Below, piece by piece: positions 1 to 12,660 of a DNA stretch of 64,000 nt; position 1 is the stretch's first letter; each line of letters begins with the position of its first letter. This DNA comes from Sipunculus nudus (lineage: Eukaryota > Annelida > Sipuncula > Golfingiida > Sipunculidae): NCBI GenBank assembly GCA_026874595.1, contig CM049315.1, positions 6,258,664-6,322,663 of the forward strand. Direction: 5' to 3'. The position numbers and the translations under genes are program-made. The notes below the pieces were generated by a model. It did not search any database. It worked only from the letters and a program-made list of their open reading frames with translations, and was not told the DNA's origin.

Positions 1-294
1 AAATACCAAATTTTGTAATAGAAACAATATGGAGGATGAATGTTGAGCTTTCAATAAGGCAAGAGTGTTTTATATCTTTTCAATTATTCCCAACTAAAGA
101 TTGATTCATTATTTTTTTAATTGGTTGCAACTGCCAATACTCCATTGTGAGGTTTTCCTTTTGTCCATGTGTGTGCAGTAATTGTCTTTTAGTTCTGTAA
201 CCTACCATATGGGACATGGTTTATGAGTAAAGAAAAGTTTTAAATTTTCTCTTAAAACTGATATGAATATATATGTTAATCCCTTATGGTACAG

Positions 295-399
295 GTCCAG
301 CCCAATAGCAACAACACAATTGAGGATGCTCCACAGTTGTATCTAGGGACCAAAGAGTCACCAGATCCTGGTACAAAAACCAGTATTAGCTGTAGGTGA
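295..399 (+). CDS. possible terminal coding exon of an upstream gene
   Basis: An acceptor-like TACAG is followed at 295 by 34 open codons (beginning VQPNSNNTIEDAPQ) and a TGA at 397-399. The composition is ordinary coding-like (N, E, P, G, T rich) in an AT-rich neighbourhood, and candidate polyadenylation signals lie downstream at 1346-1351 and 1433-1438. I do not recognise the protein. The exon could instead be internal with a donor at TGTAG|GTGATG. Only a splice-site guess supports it, since no family match is visible. Confidence 0.28.
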   Translation, partial: VQPNSNNTIEDAPQLYLGTKESPDPGTKTSISCR

Positions 400-600
400 T
401 GAAAAAAAATAAAAATAGGCACATATTGCATCACTATATGTTGAGATTTGTGAGGAATTGTAAAATGTTTTTATTCTTTTGTCCACATCCACTGGCTTAA
501 CCTGCACCCAGTATTTGTTAATACCATCATTTATTTTAATCCTCATCTTTAATGACAAAACTTTCATTGGAATATTGTTTCCTTCATATCAATATAACAG

Positions 601-720
601 GTAGAGAGACTGATTTGTTGTATTGCGTCACAGCTGCCAGATGTTGGTCTATTACTGCAGCATCTGACCAAAATGACACTCCTTACAGTGTTCAATTTAC
701 AGTGTTTTATCTATAAACTA
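601..720 (+). CDS. possible alternative 3' exon of the same left-edge gene
   Basis: Another acceptor-like site, ATAACAG, ends at 600. The frame starting GTA GAG AGA CTG reads VERLICCIASQLPDVG and on through LLLQHLTK, which looks protein-like, and then degenerates into low-complexity AT sequence before a stop near 880. Its phase does not join cleanly to the exon ending near 395, so it may be an alternative exon, a relic, or chance. The function is unknown. Confidence 0.2.
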
Positions 721-835
721 AGGAAAATGTATTTTTGTTCTCATTTAATAAAAGAACACTTATCATTCATATGTTTCAAACAACCAACACAGTTAATGCT
801 GTCCTTAAACCAAATGCTTTCCACTTGTGAGAAAC

Positions 836-932
836 AGAAACATTTGATTATACTTGTGCTGTGCCACAGAAACATTTGATTATACCCTGTGCTGTGCCAC
901 AGAAACATTTGATTATACCCTGCACTGTGCCA
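836..932. repeat. short tandem repeat, about 3 copies
   Basis: The segment CCACAGAAACATTTGATTAT recurs three times at roughly 30-bp spacing, separated by variants of CTGTGCTGTG. The reading frames through it on both strands are by-products of the repeat. Confidence 0.7.
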
Positions 933-1345
933 CCAGGCATCAAGTAAAAAGTCTGAGCTAGTTGGTTTGCTAGTAAACATTCAGTAAACATCACCATATT
1001 GTTATGTTGGATATCTAATAAGGTATTCACAATGTGATTTGGCGAAATTGTTAATGCTAAGCCTTTAAATGTGCCTTGTACTCAAACATCCCCCCCCCCC
1101 AACTCCTTGGTTCACCATTGCACAGGTACAGATTGGCATGTATGCAAGTTTTGCCTGAAGTTGTCTTTGCGATTCTAAACTGGCTGAATATTGGTCGCTG
1201 TTTATATTACTGTACAAGAACCTTGTAATTAGCTGCAAGATTACCTTTATTTTCAATGATTACATATCCCATACCTATGTATGCTGATAGTGTTAACCAA
1301 TGGAAAAATGTTCATGTTGCAGTTGTGTGTAAAGAATTGTGTATC

Positions 1346-1438
1346 AATAAAGAGCTCTTCACCATTCAAAGAATGGCTTATCACATTGTATTGTTAAGGA
1401 TAAATTTATGCCATATTATGTATATTCTGAATAATAAA
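1346..1438 (+). terminator. candidate polyadenylation signals of the left-edge gene
   Basis: AATAAA occurs at 1346-1351 and again at 1433-1438 on the plus strand. Both lie after the candidate terminal exons and before a change in sequence character near 1500 (CT and CA microsatellite). They are plausible 3'-end signals for the plus-strand gene fragment, but nothing else confirms cleavage here. Confidence 0.25.
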
Positions 1439-2214
1439 AATTCTATTTATTCTTCGTAATACATAACTCTTGTTCTGTTCTCTGATGTGAATGCATACTG
1501 ATTCAGTTGCAGTCTCTTTCTCTCTCACACACACACACCCAGGATCAAGAATAAAAGATTTGCAGTCATTTATTTTATCAATATGTGCATGAACTTGTTA
1601 AAAAATTACAAGTGGTATCAAAATTTCAATTCTTAAACATTTTGAGAAACATATATGACAAAGTTTTTTTTATTCAAAACCAACTGAAGTTAGCTTTATA
1701 GACTGATTTCAATACTGAAAAATATATATTTAAAATAACCATTTTGTGATTAAAAGTTATATTAAACACTTAGAAATATGCTGCTTGATAATGTTACCAA
1801 TGCAACATAAAATATTCGTCAAAACACTCTCATAAATACCAGATTTTTACCACTAATGTGAGAAACTATCAAACTCATCAACCATGCATGACACTAGACA
1901 ATACAAGTACAAGTGTGACATTACATTATCTAATGATACGATACATACAGTAACACTTAGCTCATGATACCTGACAGGATGCATGTATTGTTTAAGTTCA
2001 GATTCCATGCCCTTATTCTACAATATTCATATAAAGATTAACAAAATCTCTAACAAGGCCTACAGGCCTAATGCGAACCTGTGTAAAGTTTGGGAGTATG
2101 AATGGAGGTTTATTTTTTAAATTTAATATTGATCCTTTTAAGTCCTGCATATATACCTTAGTCATTATGATTTCAGCAAAATGGACGTTTCGGACCTGCA
2201 GGTTTCAGACTAGG

Positions 2215-3375
2215 ACATTTTAAAACTAGAATATGGGTAGTCGACAAGCCACTATGTGTATCCGCATAAATCAGAGTGGGACGGGTGAAGTGAGGCATGG
2301 ATTAAGTGGCAAGGGGAATAGAGTGAGGTGTGTTGTATATTAGCATGGATGTCTGCAGCTTAAATGTGAATGTAGGTGGTGCCACCTGTCATAAAATCGA
2401 GAAAGCTGTCCAGGATGTATAAACCTGCTAAATTTCAGGTGGAAAAGTCAAACCACTGCTGAGATATGAGTGATATTATCCCAAGGCAGATGAACAGATG
2501 GACACTGTGCAAAAATGGTTGCAGGTGGCACCACCAGTTTTGCCTACGATGAAGAGCTATGTGAGATCTATACACAGGCAAAATTTTGGCCCAATCAGTC
2601 AAACGGTTCCCAAGATATAAGCTTGGATGTCTGCAGAGTAAACTTGAATGTAGGTGGCGCCACCTGTCATAAATCGAGAAAGCTGTCCAGGATTTATAAA
2701 ACTGTAAAATTTCAGGTGGATAATTCAAACCACTGCTGAAATATGAGTGATATTATCCAAAGGTGGATGAACAGATGGATGCTGTGCATAAATGGTTGCA
2801 GGTGGCGCCACCGGTTTTGCCTATGATGAAGAGCTATGTGAGATCTATACACATGCAAAATTTTGGCCTAATCGGTTGAACAGTTCCCGAGATATGAGCT
2901 TGGATGTCTGCAGAGTAAACGTGAATGTAGGTGGTGCCACCTGTCATAAAATCAAGAAAGCTGTCCAGGATGTATAAACCTGCAAAATTTCAGGTGGAAG
3001 AGTCAAACCACTGCTGAGATAGCTCCACCAGTTTTGCCCATGAAAGCTGTCCAGGATTTATAAATCTGCAAAATTTCAGGTGGATAAGTCAAACCACTGC
3101 TGAGATATGAGTGATAATATCCCAAGGCAGATGAACAGATGGACGCTGTGCAAAAATGGTTGCAGGTGGCGCCACCATTTTTAGTGTATGTTATGAAGCT
3201 ATCAAAGGGCTAAATTTGTGCAAAATTTTTAGCCTGATCGTTCAAACGGTTCCCTAGATATGCGGGTTAATGTGTGGAAACAGACACACAAATGGACGCT
3301 GGGCAGCAAGGAAAGGTCAGAGGTCAACAAAAAATGAGGGTGCAGCAGTTCACATGTGACCTGATGATAAACCTG
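2215..3375 (+). repeat. dispersed repeat element with internal tandem units and GGTGGCGCCACC palindromes
   Basis: This is a block of about 1.15 kb. It opens with a sequence around GGGTAGTCGACAAGCCACTA and closes with CAGCAGTTCACATGTGACC. Inside, a unit of about 280 bp repeats three to four times, each carrying one or two copies of GGTGGYRCCACC (for example 2653-2664). The same opening recurs at about 49970-50090. The whole block recurs in reverse orientation at about 62130-63245, where the closing sequence appears first. The reading frames here are not conserved between copies. The element class is unknown. Confidence 0.65.
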
Positions 3376-5830
3376 ATTCGCTTAAAATGCAAACCAAGTT
3401 TTTTCAAACAGTTGAAAGATATAGTTCCAATAATCTGGGAATTCTGCATCTAAACATTGTGTCCAGACGTCTAGACGCTGTGTCTAGACGTCTAGACACA
3501 TTGTCTAGACCCCCCCCAGCCAGGTCAGTTGCCATGGTGATGTCTGGACCCCACCTGTTTGTACTGAGTGACCTCTTGACTTGGCTGCTGAAACTCAGCA
3601 TATTGTCAGATCTGTTTTCAAATACAGAAAGCCTTTTTCAATTGGCTACAATGCTTTTTTAAAACTGTATTTACCCAATCCATTCTTATAAAACTAGCAG
3701 AACCCTACCATAGAATAATTCTTGTAAAGTTAAACCAATTAGCTTAACAGTTTCATCATAAATCAGTGAATAAGCTAGAAGAGTTTAAAATTACATTTTC
3801 GCTTGTAAAAAACACATCAATGCAGGTGGCGCCACCAATACCTCAAAATCAGATATGACATATGTGACAAACAATGGTATAAAATCTGGTGATTATAGCT
3901 CCAACCATTTCTGAGATTTTAATTTTAGTGTGCTTTTTTGGACAGATGACTAAGTTCAACCTCCTGTAATAGGCCAAAAATCTCCAAACTGGAACCATTC
4001 AAACAAATTTGTGAGAGATTGTTCCAAGGATCATTTCTGTGAAATATTGGACAATTTGGCTGGACAGTTTCAGAGAAGAAGATTTTTAAAGGTTTTTAAG
4101 CTTTTTCTCTATAAAATCTAAATTAATGCAGATACCCAATAATAAGCTCCAGGGCATCAAGTTTCACATGTGACTAATTCTTACATGTAATTTGGAGCTG
4201 CTAGTTCTGAGGGTTTCCGACTTATAGCCATGGACAGCGGAAAGCCAGCCCTGGACGGCGGACGGCTGTCGGACGACGCTGCGCCATCGCATAAGCTCAC
4301 AGGTTCACTAAAAATGTATTCTTAAATGATGAATAAAGTTTCTGTCTCAACAATTAGCAAGCCAGATGCCATTCAAATGGTGTTGGACAAATTACATTTC
4401 ACTTATATGTCTCATAACATACTCAGAGAAAATATATTAATTTTCAGACATCAATTTATATCATATGTCTACTAACAACACTGTATACATATCAAAAGAG
4501 AGACTTCTGACAATAATGATACATTTCACATAAATATCACAATGTATTGCTATACAGTACATTGTCAAAGCCCCATGATAATAATTTATTTATTTAGTGT
4601 CTTTGGTACTTCAGGTACACTGGCTACCACTGAACAGTTTGCCATGAACCACAAAATCAAGAATGGGTTGCTTTTAAGGGCAAAGGCACAGATGGCACAG
4701 GCAGGGCATACATTAATCATCTGACTTGTTTATTTTTACCCTTTAAATAAACCTAACAGTATGTTTAAGTTCCATGTATTACTTTAAATCAATTTGTGTA
4801 TTCTTTATTAATTTTTACTGTTAAATTTAAGATCATTATTCCATTGAAATGATCGAGCAGTGAATGCACAATATTACACAGATAAAACCAACAGTGAACA
4901 TGATTTCCATTGCTCATTTACTCTTGGTTCACACTATGTACACTAGAAGTGACGCATCTACAATGCTCTCTACAGTTTACCAACAACCTGTTAAGGTACA
5001 AGGTAACATTAAACAAAAGGGTTATCATTTGTAAATTAACAATTGCTTTCATAAAGCAACTTAAAATTAGCTTCCATTGTCAGTCTTCTTTAACACCATT
5101 CTGTCAGTCTTTTGTCTAACATTTATATCTTCCGTTCATTTCTATAACATCCTAGTATATACCCCGATATAACAATTCACACAATACACATTAAAGGGTC
5201 TCTGTAGAAACATAACAATGACAATGAAGGAGATTCTTGGTCCAATCAGTGCTGACACTGAATTGTACAAAAAGGAGAAACAACATAAAAAGACAAATTA
5301 CTATAAAATGTGACAGAAGATGCAGCTAAAATAGTCATGCCTTGCTGTACTCACTGCTTGTAACATACTTCAATCACACATAATCCTTAAATCCTTTATT
5401 TTAATTTTTTTTATTTTTTAGAATTATCGAATCACAAAATAATTCCTCAACAAAATGTATGACACATTGCACTAATGAACTCGCATATAATCAGAATGTG
5501 TTTTTGTCTAGCCCATAATGCATAACACTACATATATGAAGAGTGTAAAATGCCACCATGAAATGACCTTTTGGGAGGTATAAAAAGCATTTATACCCCA
5601 AAAAAGTATGAAAACAATATTTTTTTCCTTGATGAAAATATGATTACATATAAATGTATGTATTTTCATTTCACATGCCCTTAAAGAATATCACATGATT
5701 AAGGTCACTTGATCATATATCAAGGTCACATGATCATGAAGGATATCACATGTTGAAGGTAAAATTTTGATGCCCCAAGACCAAAGTTTCCGTTATTGTG
5801 AATGAACCACTGAGAACAGCTGAGCTCCTT
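3376..5830. other. repeat-rich stretch, probably part of the PDZD11 3' flank
   Basis: No convincing gene is seen. The stretch contains a triplicated TCTAGACGTCTAGACR motif at about 3460-3505, another GGTGGCGCCACC at about 3825, and a segment near 4220-4310 (GACGACGCTGCGCCATCGCA) that recurs in almost the same form at 50700-50765. The right part probably includes the PDZD11 3' untranslated region. A minus-strand AATAAA is at 5395-5400, which would give a UTR of about 435 nt. Confidence 0.4.
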
Positions 5831-8800
5831 TCAGCTGCTCTGACTGCTGTGTGCCCAAATTTGTTGTTGATGAGGTTCCATATGAGTTCTGTTATAAGCT
5901 GAAAAAATTATTACATCTGATAAATTAAGAAAATAAACATTTGTAATAATATGTCCATTATCTCACACTATCACTTTAATTATGCTGAACATAAAAGTGC
6001 CCAGCTAAACCACCCTGGAACATGGATCTTATCTACTATTCACCTGTTTTACACATGGTTCTCTGGTTGAGTACCGGTACACAGTCAAATCGGCAAGTGA
6101 ATACTTAAGGCTCCTATTATCACCCACTGCCAATGAGGCATCTCAACTTGTCAAGACCAGATTTTAGAAACTGCTAAAATTGTATGTTAAACTACAGATT
6201 TCCACAAATTTATTTGTTTTTTTTTTCTGTACGAAATTTCACAGATTTTACAGTATTGTATTGTACACTGAATCTTATTAAAGGAAGAAGAGTCACATCA
6301 GTTAATAGCCTATTTCACATGACAATTTAAGAAGTCACTTACCATAGGGGAAATATCTGACAAGGAGTAGCACATCCCTGGTACTCTTCAATAGCTGTAC
6401 AACCTGAAATGTATAAAGATCAGTACTGTAATAAACCTTTATTTGGTTGAGGGATCATACCAACCATTTATCTGCCTGGTAATAGTTATACTAAATCTTG
6501 ATACAGAATCAGAACAGCACCAGAACCCTGATACCACAACTGAGCCAGAACCCTGATACAGAAACCCTGAGCCGGAACCTCGAGGCAAAACCCCTGATAT
6601 AGAAACCCTGAGCCAGAACCCTGATACAGAAACCCTGAGACAAAACCTTGATACAGAAACCCTTAGCCAGAACCCTGATACCAAAACCCTGAGCCAGAAC
6701 CCTGATACAGAAACCCTGAGCCAGAACCCTGATACCAAAACCCTGAGCCAGAACCCTGATACAGAAACCCTGAGCCAGAACCCTGATACCAAAACCCTGA
6801 GCCAGAACCCTGATACCAAACCAATGAGCCAGAACCCTGATACAGAAACCCTGAACCAGATTCCTGATACCAAAACCCTGAGCCAGAACCCTGATACCAA
6901 AAACCTGAGCCAGAACCATGATACAGAAACACTGAGCCGGAACCCTGATACCAAAACCCTGAGCCAGAACCCTGATACAGAAACCCTGATACAGAACCCT
7001 GATAACAAAACCCTGAGCCAGAACCCTGATACAGAAACCCTGAGCCAGAACCCTGATACAGAAACCCTGAGCCAGAACCCTGATACCAAAACCCTGAGCC
7101 AGAACCCTGATACACTAACCCTGAGCCAGAACCCTGATAACAAAACCCTGAGCCAGAACCCTGATAACAAAACCCTGAGAAAGAACCCTGATAACAAAAC
7201 CCTGAGCCAGAACCCTGATACCAGAACCCTGATCCCAAAACTCTGAGCCAGAACCCTGATACAGAAACCCTGAGCCGGAACCCTGATACAGAAACCCTGA
7301 GCCAGAACCCTGATACCAAAACCCTGAGCCAGAACCCTGATACACTAACCCTGAGCCAGAACCCTGATAACAAAACCCTGAGACAGAAACCCTGATACAG
7401 AAACCCTGAGCCAGAACCCTGATACAGAAACCCTGATACAAAAACCCTGAGCCAGAACCCTGATACAGAAACCCTGAAACAAAACTCCTGATACAGAAAC
7501 CCTGGGCCAGAACCCTGATACAGAAACCCTGAGCCAGAACCCTGGTACAGAAACCCTGAGACAGAACCCCTAATACTTAGACCCTGAGACGGAACATCTT
7601 ATACAGAATACCAAAGACAGAGCCCCCGACAAAGAAATCTTGTGACGGAACCCCTGATACTGAGACCCTTAGACAGAACATCTAATACAGAATACCAAAG
7701 ACAGAGCCCCTGACAAAGAAATCTTGTGACGGAACCCCTGATACTGAGACCCTTAGACAGAACATCTAATACAGAATACCCAAGACAGAGCCCCTGACAC
7801 AAGCCCTTGCATAGATCCCCTAACACAGTCCCTGATATGGAATCTTTATATAGAATCAACACTCTGACATTACAACCAGATCACTGGTTGTCAGTGCCTT
7901 TACATCTAGGTCTGAGGAACGCAATATAAGGACCAATGAGGATGCAAGTATTTCGTCATTTTTGACAACCCCTCATGGCCTACAGGTACACTGTCAATTG
8001 ACATAAACCAGACTAATTGTTAGCATTTTTAGTGTACCTTTTTCACCAAACGTGAGCGAGAAAGTTTCAGTTTTAACTCAGCATAATGGTAAACCCCTCC
8101 GCATATTTGTTGAATTTCTGACCACATGAATACAGGTATGGCATGCACAGGTTACTGGACGCAGCCAACTTGTACGCAATACAGGAAATGACTAGTTACC
8201 ATAGAGAGGAGGTTTCAGTTTTGGTTGTGAGTTCACATGTATTCTCTTGTGTTAATTCTGTAATTTCATCATTTGTAGCATAACTGTAAAGAGTATGGGC
8301 TGTTTACCACAATATGAATGTAAACTGATAGAAGACCACTGCGATGCAAATCTCGATATTGCTTGTAACATGAATCAAGTTGGCTTACCAGCCCAATTAT
8401 CATTGCCTACTGAGTCGGTTTTCACAGCTAATAGAATCCCTGATACAGAGTTCCTGACACAGAGTCCCTGTCACAGAATCCCACCTACAAAATTCTTGAT
8501 ACAGAATCCCTGTATCGTTAAGTTAACTGTTATACACATTTTATATTAACAGCAGACAATACTGAGACATTGTTCTAGAACTGTTTTCTCAGGTGTTACT
8601 GGATGCATTCTGATATTAAGTGCATGCAGAAATACAACAGACATGTATCAGACCTGTATTAACTTTCAGGTATATGCTGATAGGAAGTAATCTCCTACAA
8701 GTCTTCAAATACTGACAGAACTGTTACAGTATTTATGACATACCTGTGCCTGACTAAGTCCATCTAAACTTCTTCCATTCACTCTCAGAATCTGAAATCA

Positions 8801-11800
8801 CAAGTAAAATTAGTAAAACAAGAAACATTATCCTCTAGTTCATCTTATGCACATTATATTAAGATAACAATTACACCTGTGAGGCAGAAAATATGCATTT
8901 AATTATGTGGTGGCTCTGTCAGACAGCAGCTATGGTTCATATGAAATCTGAATGATTATTTTTTTAATCACTAATGAGACTTAACCAAAAGGTCCAACAT
9001 ACTGGAGGTTTATATAGACCAAAACTCAATGACCAACTTTTGTACTATTAAAGAGTTAAACATCAGGCCCAGTCAAAATAGGAGAGTGAAATGCCAGACA
9101 TGTATTCACAGTACGCATCTTCTCATTAAACTTTAGTTGCATCAAGGCTCATCTGAGCAGTGTCTATCCTATGTTACTGACTAGTCTCACTCTGGCATGA
9201 CAGTCCCTGCCATATTTTGCCAGATGTTACATTAAATTTAACACATTTACTGATGCCAGTTACCTGGTCTCCTTCTCTCAGACCAACCCTCTCTGCCTCT
9301 GTCTGTTCCATCACCTGTCAAAGATACAACATTAACTGTTCAAACAAACATAGAAACGTGACCATAAAACCATTACTGTGGTTAGCTTCATATCTGCCAT
9401 ATATTCACAAGTATGACTTTTTTAGGTTTCACAAGTTTTTTTTTATTTTCACCCTCACCATACAGTAATCAATATCGGGTATACCTATACTATGAATGTA
9501 CATGGCACATCAATGTGACTATAGTATTAATGTTGTTACGAAGACAAATTGCTCAGGGGAAAATCCTGGGCTGATCCCGGTTTCGAACCCAGGTCGGTGG
9601 CATACAAGTCCAGCGAACCAACCCCTTTGCTAGCAAAGCAAGCTTCACTAGTGAGACAGTTCGGTTCGCTTTTATGTCATCCCGTAACACACCCCCTCTT
9701 AAGAGCGTTCTGCTATCAGAACAAGACTAATTATCCCAGGAGTCACACTTTGGTGAGCTTATTCCCTGGGCCACAAATTTAAGCGTCACATAAGACGAGC
9801 CCCCATTTTGTTACAAAGACAAATAAATGAGGGGAAAATCCTGGGCCGATCTGGGAGTCGAACACAGGTCGGTGGCGCACAAGTCCGGCATACAAACCGC
9901 TTCGCTAAAAAAGCAAGCTTCACTAGTGAGACAGTTCAGTCCACTTTTATGTCACCCTAACAATGTACATGGCATGTCAATGTGACTACAGCATTAATGT
10001 ACATGGCACGCCAATGTGACTATAGTATGAATGTATATGGCACGCCAATGTGAATATAGTATAATGGTACATGGCACGCCAGTGTGACTACAGTATGAAT
10101 GTACATGGCACACCAAATGTGACTACAGTATGAATGTACATGGCACGCCAATGTGACTTGATATGACTGTACATGGCCTGCCAATGTGACTACAGTATGA
10201 ATGTACTTGGCCCATCAATGTGACTATAGTATAAATGTACATGGCACGCCAACAGTATGAATGTACATGGCCCGTCAATGTGACTACAGTATGACTGTAC
10301 ATGGCCTGTCAATGTGACTACAGTATGACTGTACATGGCCCGTCAATGTGACATTTGTATGAATGTGCATGGCCCGTCATGGCCCGTCAATGTGACTATA
10401 GTATGACTGTACATGGCCCATCAATGTGACTATAGTATGACTGTACATGGCCTGTCAATGTGACTATAGTATGACTGTACATGGCCCGTCAATGTGACTA
10501 CAGTATGACTGTACATGGCCCTTCAATGTGACTACAGTGTGACTGTATATGGCCCACCAATGTGACTACAGTATGACTGTACATGGCACGCCAATGTGAC
10601 TACAGTATGACTGTACATGGCCCGCCAATGTGACTACAATATGACTGTACATGGCCCAGCAATGTGACTACAGTATGAATGTACATGGCCCGTCAATGTG
10701 ACTACAATATGACTGTACATGGCCCAGCAATGTGACTACAGTATGACTGTACATGGCCCGTCAATGTGACTACAGTATGACTGTACATGGCCCATCAATG
10801 TGACTACAGTATGACTGTACATGGCCCATCAATGTGACTATAGTATGACTGTACATGGCCCATCAATGTGACTACAGTATGAATGTTTCATGGCCTGTCA
10901 ATGTGACTATAGTATGAATGTACATGGCCTGTCAATGTGACTATAGTATGAATGTGCATGGCCTGTCAATGTGACTATAGTATGAATGACTGTTCACTAA
11001 AGCAGATGAGGTGTCTTATTCCTGTTGGTTTTATTTTCTTGATAATTTCTCTTTAACAAATGTCGCAAATTTGAAACATTCAGAAACAAAAATACATTAA
11101 CTGGATCATTTCAATTCTAATGAGTATATTTTACTTTTATCAGTCTAAAACATGTATCCAACAATAAAATTAATTATTTTGAAACTGTATATTATCAAAA
11201 ATTCTTCTCAATATTAAGTTTGTCAGTATCAAGAGCTTTTCAAAATATTGGATTTTATCTACACTGAGATTTTCTTTGTTGTTGTTCATCATACTATTTG
11301 TATAAAAAGTCTGTAAAATATCCATATAGACCCATATGGGAACATACCTTGGATACAAATATACCACAGTCATCATGGTTACCCCCTCTGATGTTAAAAC
11401 CAAGCTGTAAATAAAACATGCCACAGTCATCATGAGTGAATAAAACTATATATCTGGTAATGGAGAAATAGTTAGGGAAAGGGATAAAGAGATTTAGGGA
11501 TCCACACTGAACAAAATAGCAGAGAGCATCAAAGGGCCAAACGTCAGAGCTGAGAAAAAATATTAAAGGAAGTTGCATACAGCCTTGGAGTTAAGATAGA
11601 TCTAAGAAATGATATTCTGATTTTAACAGAGAGAACTCAAGGTATAAGACACGTATATATGTTCAGAAATCACTAGATAATAACAAAATGAAATATCAAC
11701 TCACTGTGTCAGAGAGTCGTTGGCGAGACAGTTTCACCGACCTTGGGAGAAACTGCCGGAGGTCGTTGTCATAGTCAGGATGTCCCTGTCTCTGTAACAA

Positions 11801-12614
11801 ACAAGTGAATTGTTAATATTTAGTATTGAAAAGGATGTGACTTTTCCAGGGTTTAAAGTTGCAAATTAAAGTTTGTTTAATAATGGAAATTTTTCACCTG
11901 GGTATCAGCACTCAAAACAATAGCTTGTGACATTGACTGTGTCCTGGCTATCAAAAACTTTCCCCACTGCCAGTCCAATCCAATTCCGAGCCAATGGCAG
12001 CCGCTGGGCGGCCATCGAGAACATTCCACAGTGACCATGGAGCTGGCTTATTTTTGAACACTTGCCTCAGCGAACCATCAGGACTATGTCATTTGTTGCC
12101 ACAAAAGGACACACAGGACCCTACTCCCCTCTGCAGGTCAAACAATCAGGGCCTTCCTCCTCCACTAACCACTATAAGGTGGGTTTCCATAGGTGCATAG
12201 TCTGTATCAATAGTCTGTATGTATAGTCCATATTCCTTGTTGCTAGGTCCTAGATAACTGAAGATATTTTTTCAGTTAGATGTAGTAACCTTTGACAGAT
12301 TCAGTGACATATAATAGTTAATCCATTTCAGTTCTTTTACATGTGTGCTGACCATGCATCTTCTACTTAAAAATTACAATTAAGTTACAACACTTCACTT
12401 ATTGATGCATGTATTTTTCTGTTGTTCAAATAATGCCTTACATTTAAATAAGGGTCCCACAGTTAACATAATAAACAATTCGAACTGGATACCTTACAAA
12501 ATTACATATAATAGTCATAATAATTATGCATGAACTAACAATATTTGATATTTTTAGTAGGAGACATTTTACCAGCCACACAGTGTATTCAAACATGATT
12601 AAATATGCTTGCTT

Positions 12615-12660
<46 letters not shown>

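Noticed and set aside
6439-7441. Long repetitive ORFs on both strands (for example SQNPDTETL or VSGFWLRVL repeats)
   Set aside because: They come from the 27-bp minisatellite, whose length is a multiple of three, and lie within a PDZD11 intron. No start context or unique domain is present.
9534-9961. Genuine tRNA genes
   Set aside because: Box-B matches are good but acceptor stems and cloverleaf pairing are absent, and the copies are diverged and tandem, as in SINEs. The same holds for 17800-17880 and 19935-20000.
9962-10990. CRISPR-like array
   Set aside because: The units are contiguous without unique spacers, and the genome is that of an animal.
11994-12200. A 68-aa plus-strand ORF starting MAAAGRPSRTFHSDHG in a slightly GC-richer patch of PDZD11 intron 1
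   Set aside because: There is no family resemblance and no convincing splice sites or promoter; it is likely chance or a repeat relic.
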